This document shows, piece by piece, positions 19,389-27,773 of a stretch of DNA of 64,000 nucleotides. Location: contig NZ_LT607750.1 of NCBI RefSeq assembly GCF_900090235.1, positions 563,501 to 627,500 on the forward strand, in the 5' to 3' direction. The notes beneath the pieces were generated by a model. That model was not told the origin of the DNA. It ran no database searches and worked only from the letters and a program-made list of their open reading frames with translations. The first letter of the stretch is position 1, and every line of letters begins with the position of its first letter. This DNA is from Micromonospora echinaurantiaca (GTDB taxonomy: Bacteria; Actinomycetota; Actinomycetes; Mycobacteriales; Micromonosporaceae). Position numbers and translations under genes: made by a program.

Positions 19389-19623
19389 CGTTTCCCGGGT
19401 GCTGCCGCTCGTGGCGTACGCGCCCGGGAAACCGTCGTCAGATCTACCGATCAGCGAGGACGTGATCACGTTCCGGGGGGAACGCGTGTCCCGGATTCTG
19501 CCCGATCGTCTGACAACTGGCTAGGGCGAACGGCTTGATCGTCGCATCCCCGACTGAACGAACGGACGATACCCGAGGGGCCGGCCGGCCCGAGACCCCC
19601 GCGCTGCCCGGTCATTCGTACCG

Positions 19624-20688
19624 TCAGGTGGCGCCGCCCTGACCGGTCTCGCCGGGACCGCCGGCGGGCATCCCCGGGTAGAGACGTGCCGCCGCGATCC
19701 GCGCGGTGATCCCGGAGTTCTCCAGCGCCTCGGTCAGCCGGCGGCGCAGTTCACGGCCGACCGCGAACTGCCCGTCGGCGGTGGTCTTGACGACGGTCCG
19801 GATCACCGCGCCCTCCACCGTCATCTGCTCCACGCCGAGCACCTCGGGCGCCTCCACGATCTCCGGCGCCAGCTCGGGGTCGACCGCGACCGACGCGGCC
19901 GCGGTACGCAGCACCGCGCTGGCCTCCTCGGTGCCGGCGAAGCCGATCGGCAGGTCGACCACGACGAGGGCCCAACCCTGGCTCTTGTTGCCGACGCGGA
20001 TGATCTCGCCGTTGCGGATGTACCAGAGCACCCCGCGCCCGTCCCGGACGGTGGTGACCCGGAGCCCGACCGCCTCCACCATCCCGGTCGCCTCGCCCAG
20101 GTCGACCGTGTCGCCCACGCCGTACTGGTCCTCGATGAGCATGAACAGGCCGGCGATCAGGTCCTTGACCAGACTCTGCGCGCCGAAGCCGAGCGCCACC
20201 CCGGCGATGCCGGCGCTGGCCAGCAGCGGGGCGAGGTCGAAGCTGAACTCCTTGAGCACCATCAGCAGCGCGATGCCGAAGATGAACGCCGTGCTCAGGC
20301 TGCGCAGCACCGACCCGATCGCCTCGGCGCGCTGACGCCGCCGTTCCGGCACGAACTCGCCCGGCTCGGCCGCGGCGGTGGGGATCCGTTCGCGCAGCGG
20401 CCGCAGCATGGTGGGCACCCCGGCGGCGGTGGTGGTGCGCACCAGCCGGCGGATGGTCCGGTGCACCAGCCACCGGGCGGCGACGGCCAGCAGCAGGATC
20501 AGCACGATCCGCAGCGGCTTGAGCAGGATCCAGTAACTGCCCTCGGCGAACCACACCGAGTTGGTGATCTCCCAGGCCGCCTTGCAGAGCGCCTCCTCCA
20601 GGCACTCCGGGCTCGGCGATGGGTCCGGGCTCGGTGTGGGCGCGGCGTGGAGCAGGTTGACGGTACGCACGATGTCTTCGTACCGCAC
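19624..20688 (-). CDS. MscS-type mechanosensitive ion channel
   Basis: The protein has 354 residues from GTG 20688 (MRYEDIVRTVNLLHAAPTP). A longer open frame exists upstream but is unlike the family. After a proline-rich exterior loop, three membrane helices follow; the pore helix region reads PLLASAGIAGVALGFGAQSLVKDLIAG, the classical MscS signature, then FMLIEDQYGVGDTVDLG and the beta domain with VTTVRDGRGVLWYIRNGEI. It opens with membrane tension to release solutes during osmotic downshock. The gene lies downstream of the MerR-HEAT gene on the same strand with a 127-base gap. Confidence 0.92.
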   Translation of the reverse strand: MRYEDIVRTVNLLHAAPTPSPDPSPSPECLEEALCKAAWEITNSVWFAEGSYWILLKPLRIVLILLLAVAARWLVHRTIRRLVRTTTAAGVPTMLRPLRERIPTAAAEPGEFVPERRRQRAEAIGSVLRSLSTAFIFGIALLMVLKEFSFDLAPLLASAGIAGVALGFGAQSLVKDLIAGLFMLIEDQYGVGDTVDLGEATGMVEAVGLRVTTVRDGRGVLWYIRNGEIIRVGNKSQGWALVVVDLPIGFAGTEEASAVLRTAAASVAVDPELAPEIVEAPEVLGVEQMTVEGAVIRTVVKTTADGQFAVGRELRRRLTEALENSGITARIAAARLYPGMPAGGPGETGQGGAT

Positions 20689-20815
20689 CCCGGGCGGGCC
20701 GCCCGCGCCGACCCACCATCCGGGTGACCGGAGCCGCCCACCGACATGGCCACCGACAGGTGCGCAACCGTCACGGGGTGCTGTCGGGTGACGGCGTCGG
20801 TCGGGCCGCAGCGCC

Positions 20816-21871
20816 TCAGCCGTGGCGGTGGGAACCACCGGCCGTGGCGTCCCCGGTCCGCTCGTCCGACCGGTTCTCCAGCACCGTTACGAGGGCCGAG
20901 GCGACGAGCGCCACGGGCCGGTCGTCGTCGTGTGCCAGTTGCCGGAGGGTGGCCAGCGCGATGGTGCCCGGCAGTTCGGCGAGGGCCTGGGTCAGGCGCA
21001 CCCGAACCGTCGGATCCGCGGTGTGTGCGGCGAGCTCGTCGACCAGCGCCGCCAGGATCCGGTCTGCCCACGCCGCGTCCCGCGCCAACGTGCCCAGGGT
21101 CTCGGCCGCCTCGACATCGTTGCGGCCCTCGACCACCATGCCGACGAGCGTCGGGACGGCTCGCGTCCCGCCCCGTGCTCCCACGGCGAGAGCGGCATGG
21201 CCGCGGACCGTCGGGTCCGGGTCGCCGAGGGCGCCGGTGAGCGTCGCGGTCGCCTCGCCGTCGGGCAGCTCGGCGAGCGCGAGGGCCGCGCGCCGCCGGA
21301 CGTCGACGTCGACGGAGGTCAGGCCGGACGCCAGGTTCGCCACCCCGGCCCCGCCGGCTCGCGCGAGGGCCCAGCGCAGGGCCCCGGCGACGTTCGGATC
21401 GGATTCGGTGAGGATCGCCGTGGCCAACAGCTCGGCGGGAACCGCCGCGGGCTCGGTCGGGGCCAGGGCGGCCTGCTGCCGCCGCGCGGCGCTCGGCGAA
21501 CCCAGCCCGTGCAGGAGGTCGACGATGCGCGCGACGTCCTGCCAGCCGGCGGGCTCGGCCGCATCGACCGTACGGAGCCGATCGAGCAGCTCGTGCTCCC
21601 GGTCCAGTCGTTCCTCGGTCTTCCGGATCAGGTCGCCGACCAGCGCGGACGGGGTGAATCCGGGATCGTCGAGAGTGCGCGCGACCTGACGCAACGACAG
21701 TCCCAGGGACCGCAGACCCTCCACGTAGAAGATCCGCCGGATGTCGTCGGGGGTGTACTCCCGGTAGCCACCCACGGTGCGGCCCGTCGGCTGCACCAGC
21801 CCGAGGGAGTCGTAGTGCCTGAGCATCCGGGCGCTCACCCCCGAGCGGCGCGCCACCTCACCGATCAGCAC
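20816..21871 (-). CDS. MerR-family regulator fused to HEAT repeats
   Basis: The protein has 351 residues from GTG 21871. Residues 1-70 are a MerR winged helix (LIGEVARRSGVSARMLRHYDSLGLV, then GGYREYTPDDIRRIFYVEGLRSLG), followed by a short coiled-coil dimer helix near 75-115. From about residue 150 a run of HEAT-like alpha repeats occupies the rest, with helices such as VDVRRRAALALAELPDGEA and DPTVRGHAALAVGARG. HEAT repeats form curved protein-binding scaffolds, so ligand sensing may occur through a protein partner. The start overlaps the stop of the HEAT gene by 7 bases, so the two are co-translated and likely autoregulated. Confidence 0.87.
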   Translation of the reverse strand: MLIGEVARRSGVSARMLRHYDSLGLVQPTGRTVGGYREYTPDDIRRIFYVEGLRSLGLSLRQVARTLDDPGFTPSALVGDLIRKTEERLDREHELLDRLRTVDAAEPAGWQDVARIVDLLHGLGSPSAARRQQAALAPTEPAAVPAELLATAILTESDPNVAGALRWALARAGGAGVANLASGLTSVDVDVRRRAALALAELPDGEATATLTGALGDPDPTVRGHAALAVGARGGTRAVPTLVGMVVEGRNDVEAAETLGTLARDAAWADRILAALVDELAAHTADPTVRVRLTQALAELPGTIALATLRQLAHDDDRPVALVASALVTVLENRSDERTGDATAGGSHRHG

Positions 21872-22551
21872 TCGCTGGTCTCCTCCCGGTGCGGACCGAG
21901 CGCGACGACCCGTGTCGCTTCGTCGACGGCCAGGTCGAATCCGGCATCCGGGTCGTGGAGGAGCCGCTCGGTGGCGCCCGCGTGCGCCCGCACCGTCGGG
22001 TCGTGGTGCGCCATCGCCGTTCGCAGGATCGGCTCGACCACGTCGCCGAGTGCGGCGAGGGCGCGGCTCAAACTGAGCCGTACCTGCCGGTCGCCGCGGC
22101 CGAACTGCGTCGCCAGTTCCGCCGCCAGCGCCCCCTTCTCCTCGTCGGGCACCAGGACGACGGCCGCCCGCCATGCGGTCCGCGCCACCTCGTCGTCGGT
22201 GTCGTGCAGCAGCGACGGCGTGATCGCCGGCCACGCGCTCCGGTCACCGATCTTGGACAGCGTGTGCAACGCCTGGCTACGGGCCTGTGCCCGCGCGGAG
22301 CGGAGTTCCGCGCGCAGCTTCGGCACCGTGATCTCCGCCGGGAGCCGGGTCAGCGCCCAGGTGAGCATGTCGCGCACGAAGAAGTCCGGCTCGATCGCGC
22401 ACCGTGCCACGAGCACGTCGACGAAGCCGGGCTCGGGCCGGCTACCGATCGCCAGGGCCGCCTTCAGCCGCGTCGACGAGTTGCCGGCGGCCAGTGCGTC
22501 CAGCAGTCGCGGGTTCTCGGAGTCGCTGTGTGCCGAGTCGATGGGGACCAC
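21865..22551 (-). CDS. HEAT-repeat protein
   Basis: The 228-residue protein is almost entirely HEAT-like repeats, for example STRLKAALAIGSRPEPGFV, FFVRDMLTWALTRLPAE and DRQVRLSLSRALAALGDVV, each a helix-turn-helix of about 35 residues. There is no membrane segment. It resembles the C-terminal part of its neighbour and may be its partner or a paralogue by fission. The only clear start is GTG at 22551, which overlaps a GGAGG sequence and lies a few bases from the predicted transcript start, so translation may be leaderless. Confidence 0.8.
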   Translation of the reverse strand: MVPIDSAHSDSENPRLLDALAAGNSSTRLKAALAIGSRPEPGFVDVLVARCAIEPDFFVRDMLTWALTRLPAEITVPKLRAELRSARAQARSQALHTLSKIGDRSAWPAITPSLLHDTDDEVARTAWRAAVVLVPDEEKGALAAELATQFGRGDRQVRLSLSRALAALGDVVEPILRTAMAHHDPTVRAHAGATERLLHDPDAGFDLAVDEATRVVALGPHREETSEC

Positions 22552-22562
22552 CTCCGGCCGCC

Positions 22563-22594
22563 AGTCAAGGCCTTGTCACAGTGGCAATGTCAAG
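22563..22594 (-). promoter_or_regulatory. MerR-type promoter with 19-bp spacer and dyad operator
   Basis: On the minus strand TTGACA (22588-22593) is followed after exactly 19 bases by TTGACT (22563-22568). Long 19-bp spacers are the hallmark of MerR-activated promoters. A 23-bp imperfect dyad (22572-22594) whose arms are CTTGACA and TGACAAG fills the spacer. Predicted transcript start is near 22556, about 5 bases before the GTG at 22551. This is inferred from sequence pattern only. Confidence 0.7.
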
Positions 22595-22930
22595 CGCGCT
22601 GGATGAAGCCGGCGCGATGCCCGGAGGTGCGGCCGGGGGAGGGCGGGCCGGAGATCATCGGGCGTGGACCCGGCCCGGTCGAGGCCGGCGGCGACCGTCG
22701 ACCACCGTCGGGCAGGTGGAGAGTTCGCCCAGGTCGGGACGGTGATCCAGGCCAGCACGGATGATCCTCATACCAGAAGAGAGATTAGTACGTGCAATCC
22801 CGGTTCCGATCAGGGACTATTGGCGCAACGGATGTCGGTGATCCGGCCGGCGTCGGCCGCGGTGAGCGCTGTGCCCGATCCCGGTCGATGGTGGCGAGGT
22901 GGGGGCCGCTGGACCGGGAGGGTGAGCGCG
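22595..22930. promoter_or_regulatory. Upstream gap of the HNH gene, AT-rich in the middle
   Basis: No convincing gene is seen in these 336 bases. A long open frame extends upstream of the HNH start (from 22664) but has poor bias. An AT-rich stretch at about 22760-22825 could hold the HNH promoter; I cannot name a sigma factor. GGGAGG at about 22917-22922 is the ribosome site for ATG 22931. Confidence 0.4.
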
Positions 22931-23464
22931 ATGCCTGACATACGACCCACGGTGGGCTCCGGCGCGCTGGTCCTCAACGCCACCTACGAGCCGCTGTGTG
23001 TCGTGTCCGTCCGTCGTGCCGCCATCCTCGTGCTCTCCGCCAAGGCCGTCTGTGTCGCCGACGGCGACGGCATCCTGCACAGCGCCCGCAACGCGTTACC
23101 GGTGCCGTCGGTCGTCCGGCTCACCCGGTTCGTCCGGGTGCCCTACCGCACCCACGTCGGACTGTCCCGCCGGGCGATCTTCGCCCGGGACGGCTGGCGG
23201 TGCGCGTACTGCCGAGGGCCGGCGGAGACCATCGACCACGTCTTCCCGCGCAGCCGGGGTGGCCGGCACGCCTGGGAGAACGTCGTGGCGGCCTGCGCGA
23301 AATGCAACCACACCAAGGGCGACAAGACCCCGGCCGAGCTGGGTTGGCGACTGCACGCGCTGCCGGCCGCCCCGAAAGGCGTCGCCTGGCGGGTGCTGGG
23401 CCACCGGGCCCCCGATCCGCGCTGGGCCGACTGGCTCGACCTGCGGGAGCCCGAGGCGGCCTGA
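22931..23464 (+). CDS. HNH endonuclease
   Basis: The 177-residue protein has an N-terminal alpha/beta part (residues 10-75) and an HNH core at about 95-130: DGWRCAYCRGPAETIDHVFP, then GGRHAWENVVAACAKCNHTKGDK. The two CxxC pairs and the DH, N and H residues of the nuclease are all present. HNH proteins of this size in actinobacteria occur as stand-alone nucleases with unclear targets. The start is ATG 22931, eight bases after GGGAGG; GTG 22922 is an alternative. It ends 6 bases from the convergent sortase gene. Confidence 0.9.
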   Translation: MPDIRPTVGSGALVLNATYEPLCVVSVRRAAILVLSAKAVCVADGDGILHSARNALPVPSVVRLTRFVRVPYRTHVGLSRRAIFARDGWRCAYCRGPAETIDHVFPRSRGGRHAWENVVAACAKCNHTKGDKTPAELGWRLHALPAAPKGVAWRVLGHRAPDPRWADWLDLREPEAA

Positions 23465-23470
23465 TCCCGC

Positions 23471-24307
23471 TCATCCGGTGCGCGCCCGCACCAGGGTGGC
23501 GAAGACCACCACGTTGTCGGCGTAACCGGTCTCGCCGCCGATCCAGCGTCCGCCACAGGTGATCAGGCGCAGGTTGGGGCGGCTGAAGTCGCCGTACACC
23601 TCGTCCACCGGCAACCGCTCCTTGTCGAACCGCTCCACCGAGTTCACCTCGAAGACCGCCACCGAGCCGTCCTCGCGGCTGACCTCGACCGGATCGCCGG
23701 CGCGCAGCTCACGCAACTGGTGGAACACCGCCGGTCCGGTGTTGGTGTCGACGTGCCCGACGATGACGGCCGGCCCGTACTGGCCCGGGGTCGGGCCCTG
23801 GTCGTACCAGCCGGCCTCCTGGGCGCGGGCGGCGTCCGGCACGGCGATGCTGCCGTCCGGGGCGATGCCCACGTTGTGCACGGGCGCCGCCAGGTCGATC
23901 GGTTGGCTGCTGATGCCCACCGGTCGGCTGGCCGCCAGCACCGGGAACTTCTTCGGCGGTGGCCGCAAGCCCGCGGTGAACCGGTCGGGCAGGACGTGGA
24001 TCCCGGTGACCCGCTCCACCCCGAGCATCGCGATGATCAGCGCCATCAGGGTGCCGATCACCAGCACCGGCAGCCCCGGCCCGGCGTCGGCCAGCCGGCG
24101 GCCGGCGGCCCAGCGGTGCCGCGGCCGGGGCGGCAGCGGTTGGGCGGCCGGGTCGGGCGTGGCCACGCTGGCCGTGACGGCCTGCCCGGCCACCCGGCGC
24201 AGCCGGCCGGTGGCGGCCACCACCACCCGGCGGGACGCCCGCAGCGCCCGCCGGGCGGCCGCCCGGCGCGGATCCGGTCGCGGGTTACGCGCGCGAGAAC
24301 CGGCCAT
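23471..24307 (-). CDS. Class F sortase
   Basis: The 278-residue protein has an Arg/Ala-rich cytoplasmic N-terminus, a membrane segment at about residues 78-97 (GLPVLVIGTLMALIIAML), and the sortase barrel. The catalytic His is in AVIVGHVDTNTG (about His185) and the Cys in LRLITCGG (about Cys251). The compact, class F-type layout without a lid extension matches actinobacterial sortases whose targets are often unknown. The upstream gene encodes a secreted Ig-like protein that ends 11 bases before the sortase start, so the pair is likely one unit; the secreted protein has no LPxTG-like C-terminus, so it is not an obvious substrate. Confidence 0.88.
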   Translation of the reverse strand: MAGSRARNPRPDPRRAAARRALRASRRVVVAATGRLRRVAGQAVTASVATPDPAAQPLPPRPRHRWAAGRRLADAGPGLPVLVIGTLMALIIAMLGVERVTGIHVLPDRFTAGLRPPPKKFPVLAASRPVGISSQPIDLAAPVHNVGIAPDGSIAVPDAARAQEAGWYDQGPTPGQYGPAVIVGHVDTNTGPAVFHQLRELRAGDPVEVSREDGSVAVFEVNSVERFDKERLPVDEVYGDFSRPNLRLITCGGRWIGGETGYADNVVVFATLVRARTG

Positions 24308-24318
24308 GGCGGCGGCGG

Positions 24319-24858
24319 TCAGGAACCGGCCCCGGTCCGACGACGGTTGCCGAACAGCCCGAAGGCGACCACGAGGGCGACCGCGGCGACGCCGCCGACC
24401 AGCAGCAGCGAGCCGGTGCCCCGGCCGTCGGAGGTGCCCCCGCCCCCGGTCGCCGGCCCCTTGGTGGGCTGTTCCATGTCGAGCACGGTCAGCGTGGTGG
24501 TGGCGGTGTTGTTGTTCTGGCAGCGCAGGTTGACCGGATAGTCACCGGGCTCCTTGCCGTTCGGAACGGTCGCCTTGCCGGTCAGGAAGCCGTTGTCCGG
24601 CCGGAGCACCACCCGGCCGAACGCGTCCGACTGCACCTCGGCCTCCCGGTTGTTGCCGTCGTCGCAGCTGGCCCGGATGTTCACCCGGCTGCCCGCCTGC
24701 ACGCTGTTCGGCGTCACCTCGACGAAGGCGTTCTCGCCCGCCCGGGCCGGCGCCGCGCCGACCAGGACGAAAGCCCCGATCAGGAGACACACCCCGAACA
24801 GCCGGATGATGGTCGACGGGGCGCAGAGCACGCCTCCGTACGGTCGCAGACCCCGCAT
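24319..24858 (-). CDS. Secreted, membrane-anchored Ig-like protein
   Basis: The protein has 179 residues from ATG 24858, preceded by GGGAGGATC. A signal peptide is seen near residues 14-40 (RLFGVCLLIGAFVLVGAAPARA), a mature beta-rich domain with one disulfide-like Cys pair (ASCDDG and LRCQNN), a glycine/threonine-rich linker, and a C-terminal hydrophobic helix ending in NRRRTGAGS. It is probably displayed at the cell surface by that helix. The function is unknown; the context links it to the downstream sortase. Confidence 0.8.
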   Translation of the reverse strand: MRGLRPYGGVLCAPSTIIRLFGVCLLIGAFVLVGAAPARAGENAFVEVTPNSVQAGSRVNIRASCDDGNNREAEVQSDAFGRVVLRPDNGFLTGKATVPNGKEPGDYPVNLRCQNNNTATTTLTVLDMEQPTKGPATGGGGTSDGRGTGSLLLVGGVAAVALVVAFGLFGNRRRTGAGS

Positions 24859-24943
24859 GATCCTCCCTCCCGGCACCGGTGTACCGGTCCTGCTGGGGCG
24901 ACCCGGCGTGCTTTCCCCCTGCGTGCGGGGCTAACCGGTCCGG

Positions 24944-25411
24944 TCAGCGGCGGCGGGCGGTGGGGCCGTGGGCGGGCGGCAGCGGGGTGACCGGATGCCA
25001 GTCCAGCGGGGTGGAGAGCACCATCGTGCTGGACGGCTGGCCGTACGGGGCGAGCCGGTCGATCACCGCCTCGAACTCGTCGATCGAGCCGGCCGCGACC
25101 TTGAGCATGCTGCACGCGTCGCCGGTGATCCGGTGGATCTCCAGGATCTCCGGCCAGTCGGCGACCTCCGGGTCGTGCAGGATGCACCGGGCGCCGTAGC
25201 AGGACATCCGGATCAGCGCGACCACTGTGCGTCCGGCCCGGGTCAGGTCGACGTGCGCGTGGTAGCCGGTGATGATGCCGGACTCCTCCAGCCGGCGGAC
25301 CCGCTCGGCCACCGCGGGCGGTGACAGGTGCACCCGCCGGGACAGCTCGCTGAAGGAGAGCCGCGCGTCGGCCTGCAGTTCGCGCAGCAGCGCCCAGTCC
25401 ATGTCGTCCAT
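24944..25411 (-). CDS. Lrp/AsnC family transcriptional regulator
   Basis: The 155-residue protein has an N-terminal winged helix (MDWALLRELQADARLSFSELSRRVHLSPPAVAERVRRLEESG) and a RAM-type effector domain (VVALIRMSC, ILEIHRITGDACSMLKVAA, EFEAVIDRLAPYGQ). Lrp/AsnC proteins form octamers that respond to amino acids. It is transcribed divergently from kynA, so a role in tryptophan- or kynurenine-responsive control of the operon is the natural inference. The overlapping start MDDMDWALL at 25411 has ATG at two nearby positions. Confidence 0.93.
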   Translation of the reverse strand: MDDMDWALLRELQADARLSFSELSRRVHLSPPAVAERVRRLEESGIITGYHAHVDLTRAGRTVVALIRMSCYGARCILHDPEVADWPEILEIHRITGDACSMLKVAAGSIDEFEAVIDRLAPYGQPSSTMVLSTPLDWHPVTPLPPAHGPTARRR

Positions 25412-25557
25412 GAGCAGACCTTACGTTCTCCAACCGGAACCTTCGAACCGCCTTCGGAACGGCAGGCCGTCCCGGCGCAGCGCCGTTGAACAGGCATTCC
25501 GATCAGTGCTGCGACCGGGAGATCATGTCGCCACCCGGCTCACGGAGGAGACGACAG
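25412..25557. promoter_or_regulatory. Divergent control region of the Lrp-type gene and the kyn operon
   Basis: The 146-base gap should contain both promoters. Imperfect inverted repeats with TTCGAA and TTCGGAA-like cores lie near 25430-25465 and could be the Lrp operator. A clean ribosome site CGGAGGAGACGACAG precedes the kynA GTG at 25558. I cannot identify -35/-10 elements with confidence. Confidence 0.45.
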
Positions 25558-26460
25558 GTGAAGCAGACGGAGCTGCCGGCGCCCGCGCCGGCCGCGGTGG
25601 TGCGCCCCACCACCCCGCAGCAGCGGGCCGCTCGGGCGCAGCGCAACGGCGGTAAGCCGACGCTGGAGTTCACCGAGCGGGTGCCCTACGACGCGTACGT
25701 CCGGGCCAGCACCCTGCACCGGTTGCAGGAACCGCTCAGCGACGACCCGGGCGAGATGTCGTTCCTGGTGGTCAGCCAGATCATGGAGCTGTACTTCAAG
25801 CTCACCTGCCACGAGCTGCGGGAGACCCAGCGGCTGCTGCGGGCCGACCGGGTCTGGGACGCGTTGGCCCCGCTGCGCCGCGCCGCCCTGCACCTGGAGG
25901 GGTTGAACGCGGCCTGGAAGGGGCTGCGCTGGATGACCCCGGCCGACTTCAACCGGTTCCGCAACCTGCTCGGCGAGGGCTCCGGCTTCCAGTCGGCGAT
26001 GTACCGCCACCTGGAGTTCCTGCTCGGGCTCCGGGACCCGGCGCTGATCCGGCCGTTCCGCCGGCACACCGAGGTGTACGCCGAACTGACCGCCACCCTG
26101 GCCGCGCCGAGCGTCTGGGACGACGTGCTCGCCCTGCTCGCCCGGCACGGCCACGACCTCCCGGCCGAGCTGCTGGAGCGGGACGTGGCCGTCGAGCACG
26201 AGCCGCACGCCGCGGTGGAGGCGGCCTGGGTGCGGATCTACGCCGACGCCGGACCGGAGAACCACCTGCGGCTGCTGGGCGAGGCGCTGACCGAGGTGGC
26301 CGAGCAGTTCGGTGACTGGCGGCAGCACCACATCAAGGCCGTGCAGCGGACAATGGGCGCCAAGGTCGGCAGCGGCGGCTCCGCCGGTCTGGCGTGGTTG
26401 CAGCGCAGCATGGCCCGGGTGGTCTTCCCCGAGCTGTGGTCGGCCCGGACCGCGATGTGA
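25558..26460 (+). CDS. kynA: Tryptophan 2,3-dioxygenase-like protein
   Basis: The protein has 300 residues from GTG 25558. It opens L-tryptophan to N-formylkynurenine with haem and O2, step one of the pathway. Family blocks are visible: VVSQIMELYFKLTCHELRE, TPADFNRFRNLLGEGSGFQSAMYRHLEFLLG, and the C-terminal WRQHHIKAVQRTMGAKVGSGG carrying the haem-ligand His (about His258). At the position where the family has an active-site His in a QHQTSELW-type motif, this protein has Ser73 (VSQIMEL). The Thr near the substrate loop is Ser (GSGGS). The substrate-binding Arg (YRHLEF) is kept, so substrate binding may persist. The function is likely but has not been tested. Confidence 0.88.
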   Translation: MKQTELPAPAPAAVVRPTTPQQRAARAQRNGGKPTLEFTERVPYDAYVRASTLHRLQEPLSDDPGEMSFLVVSQIMELYFKLTCHELRETQRLLRADRVWDALAPLRRAALHLEGLNAAWKGLRWMTPADFNRFRNLLGEGSGFQSAMYRHLEFLLGLRDPALIRPFRRHTEVYAELTATLAAPSVWDDVLALLARHGHDLPAELLERDVAVEHEPHAAVEAAWVRIYADAGPENHLRLLGEALTEVAEQFGDWRQHHIKAVQRTMGAKVGSGGSAGLAWLQRSMARVVFPELWSARTAM

Positions 26461-26474
26461 CCGGAGAACGCGAC

Positions 26475-27773
26475 ATGGACACCCCCGCACCCCTCGCCGC
26501 CGGCGAGGCCGAGGCGCGGCGCCTCGACGCCGCCGACCCCGGCCACCGCCACCTGTTCCACGTGCCGCCGGCCGAAGGCGGCCGGTACCCCGAGGTGGCC
26601 TACCTGGCCGGCAACTCGCTCGGGCTGCAACCCCGGGCCACCCGCACCGAACTCCTCGCCGACCTCGACGCCTGGAGCCGGCTCGGCGTCGAGGGGCACC
26701 TGGAGGCGGAGCGGCCCTGGTTGCCGTACCACGAACTGCTCACCGGGCCGGCCGCGCGACTGGTCGGCGCCCGGCCCGCGGAGACCGTGGTGATGAACTC
26801 GCTCACCGTCAACCTGCACCTGCTGATGGTCAGCTTCTACCGGCCGGCCGGCGCCCGGACCCGGATCGTCATCGAGGACAGCGCCTTCCCCTCGGACAGC
26901 TACGCGGTGCGCAGCCAGGCTCGGTTCCACGGGCTCGACCCCGACGAGACGGTGGTCCGGCTCCGGCCCCGCCCGGGCGAGGACACCCTGCGCACCGAGG
27001 ACGTCACCGGCTACCTCGCCGCCGAGGGCGACCGGGTGGCGTTGGTGCTGCTCGGCGGGGTCAACTACCTCACCGGCGAGCTGATGGACATCCCGGCGAT
27101 CACCGCCGCCGGCCGGGCCGCCGGAGCGGTGGTCGGCTGGGACCTGGCGCACGCCGCCGGCAACGTCCCGCTCGCCCTGCACGACTGGGACGTCGACTTC
27201 GCCGCGTGGTGCTCGTACAAGTACCTCAACTCCGGCCCCGGCGCGCTGGCCGGCGTCTTCGTCCACGAGCGACACCTCGGTGACCCGGGCCTGCCGCGCT
27301 TCGAGGGCTGGTGGAGCACCGAGGCGGCCACCCGGTTCGAGATGACCCCGGTCTCCCGGCCACCGGCCACCGTGGAGGCCTGGCAGATCTCCAACCCGCC
27401 GATCTTCGCGATGGGCCCGGTGCGGACCTCGCTGGAGATCTTCGACGCGGTCGGCATGACCGCCCTGCGCGAGCGCAGCGTCCGGCTCACCGGCTACCTG
27501 GAGCGGCTGCTCGACGAGGTGACCGTGACCCGGCCGCTGACCGTGGTCACCCCGCGCGAGCCGGAGCGCCGCGGTTGCCAGCTGTCCGTGCGGATCGGCG
27601 CCGGCAGCGCGGCCGAGCTGACCAAGCGGCTGCGCCACGAGCACGGCGTGATCGCCGACGCCCGGGAGCCGGACGTGGTCCGGTTCGCCCCGGTGCCGCT
27701 CTACTCCACGTACCACGACTGCTGGCGGGTCGCCACGGCGCTCGCCGCGACCGTCGGGGAGGTGCCGGCATGA
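26475..27773 (+). CDS. kynU: Kynureninase
   Basis: The 432-residue PLP enzyme splits 3-hydroxykynurenine or kynurenine to 3-hydroxyanthranilate or anthranilate plus alanine. The signatures are YLAGNSLGLQPRAT near residue 40, SLTVNLHLLM, EDSAFPSDSYAV, GWDLAHAAGNVPL, and the PLP lysine in AAWCSYKYLNSGPG (about residue 246). ATG 26475 follows GGAGAACGCGAC. It is placed directly behind kynA in the same operon, and its stop overlaps the next start (ATGA at 27770). Confidence 0.96.
   Translation: MDTPAPLAAGEAEARRLDAADPGHRHLFHVPPAEGGRYPEVAYLAGNSLGLQPRATRTELLADLDAWSRLGVEGHLEAERPWLPYHELLTGPAARLVGARPAETVVMNSLTVNLHLLMVSFYRPAGARTRIVIEDSAFPSDSYAVRSQARFHGLDPDETVVRLRPRPGEDTLRTEDVTGYLAAEGDRVALVLLGGVNYLTGELMDIPAITAAGRAAGAVVGWDLAHAAGNVPLALHDWDVDFAAWCSYKYLNSGPGALAGVFVHERHLGDPGLPRFEGWWSTEAATRFEMTPVSRPPATVEAWQISNPPIFAMGPVRTSLEIFDAVGMTALRERSVRLTGYLERLLDEVTVTRPLTVVTPREPERRGCQLSVRIGAGSAAELTKRLRHEHGVIADAREPDVVRFAPVPLYSTYHDCWRVATALAATVGEVPA

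Noticed and set aside
19557..19615. Terminator from the CCGGCCGG string between the MFS and MscS genes
   Set aside because: The palindrome is only 8 bp with unpaired flanks and is not distinguishable from background in this GC-rich DNA.
22664..22930. Extended N-terminus for the HNH nuclease
   Set aside because: The extension is not typical of the family and the GGGAGG site fits ATG 22931.
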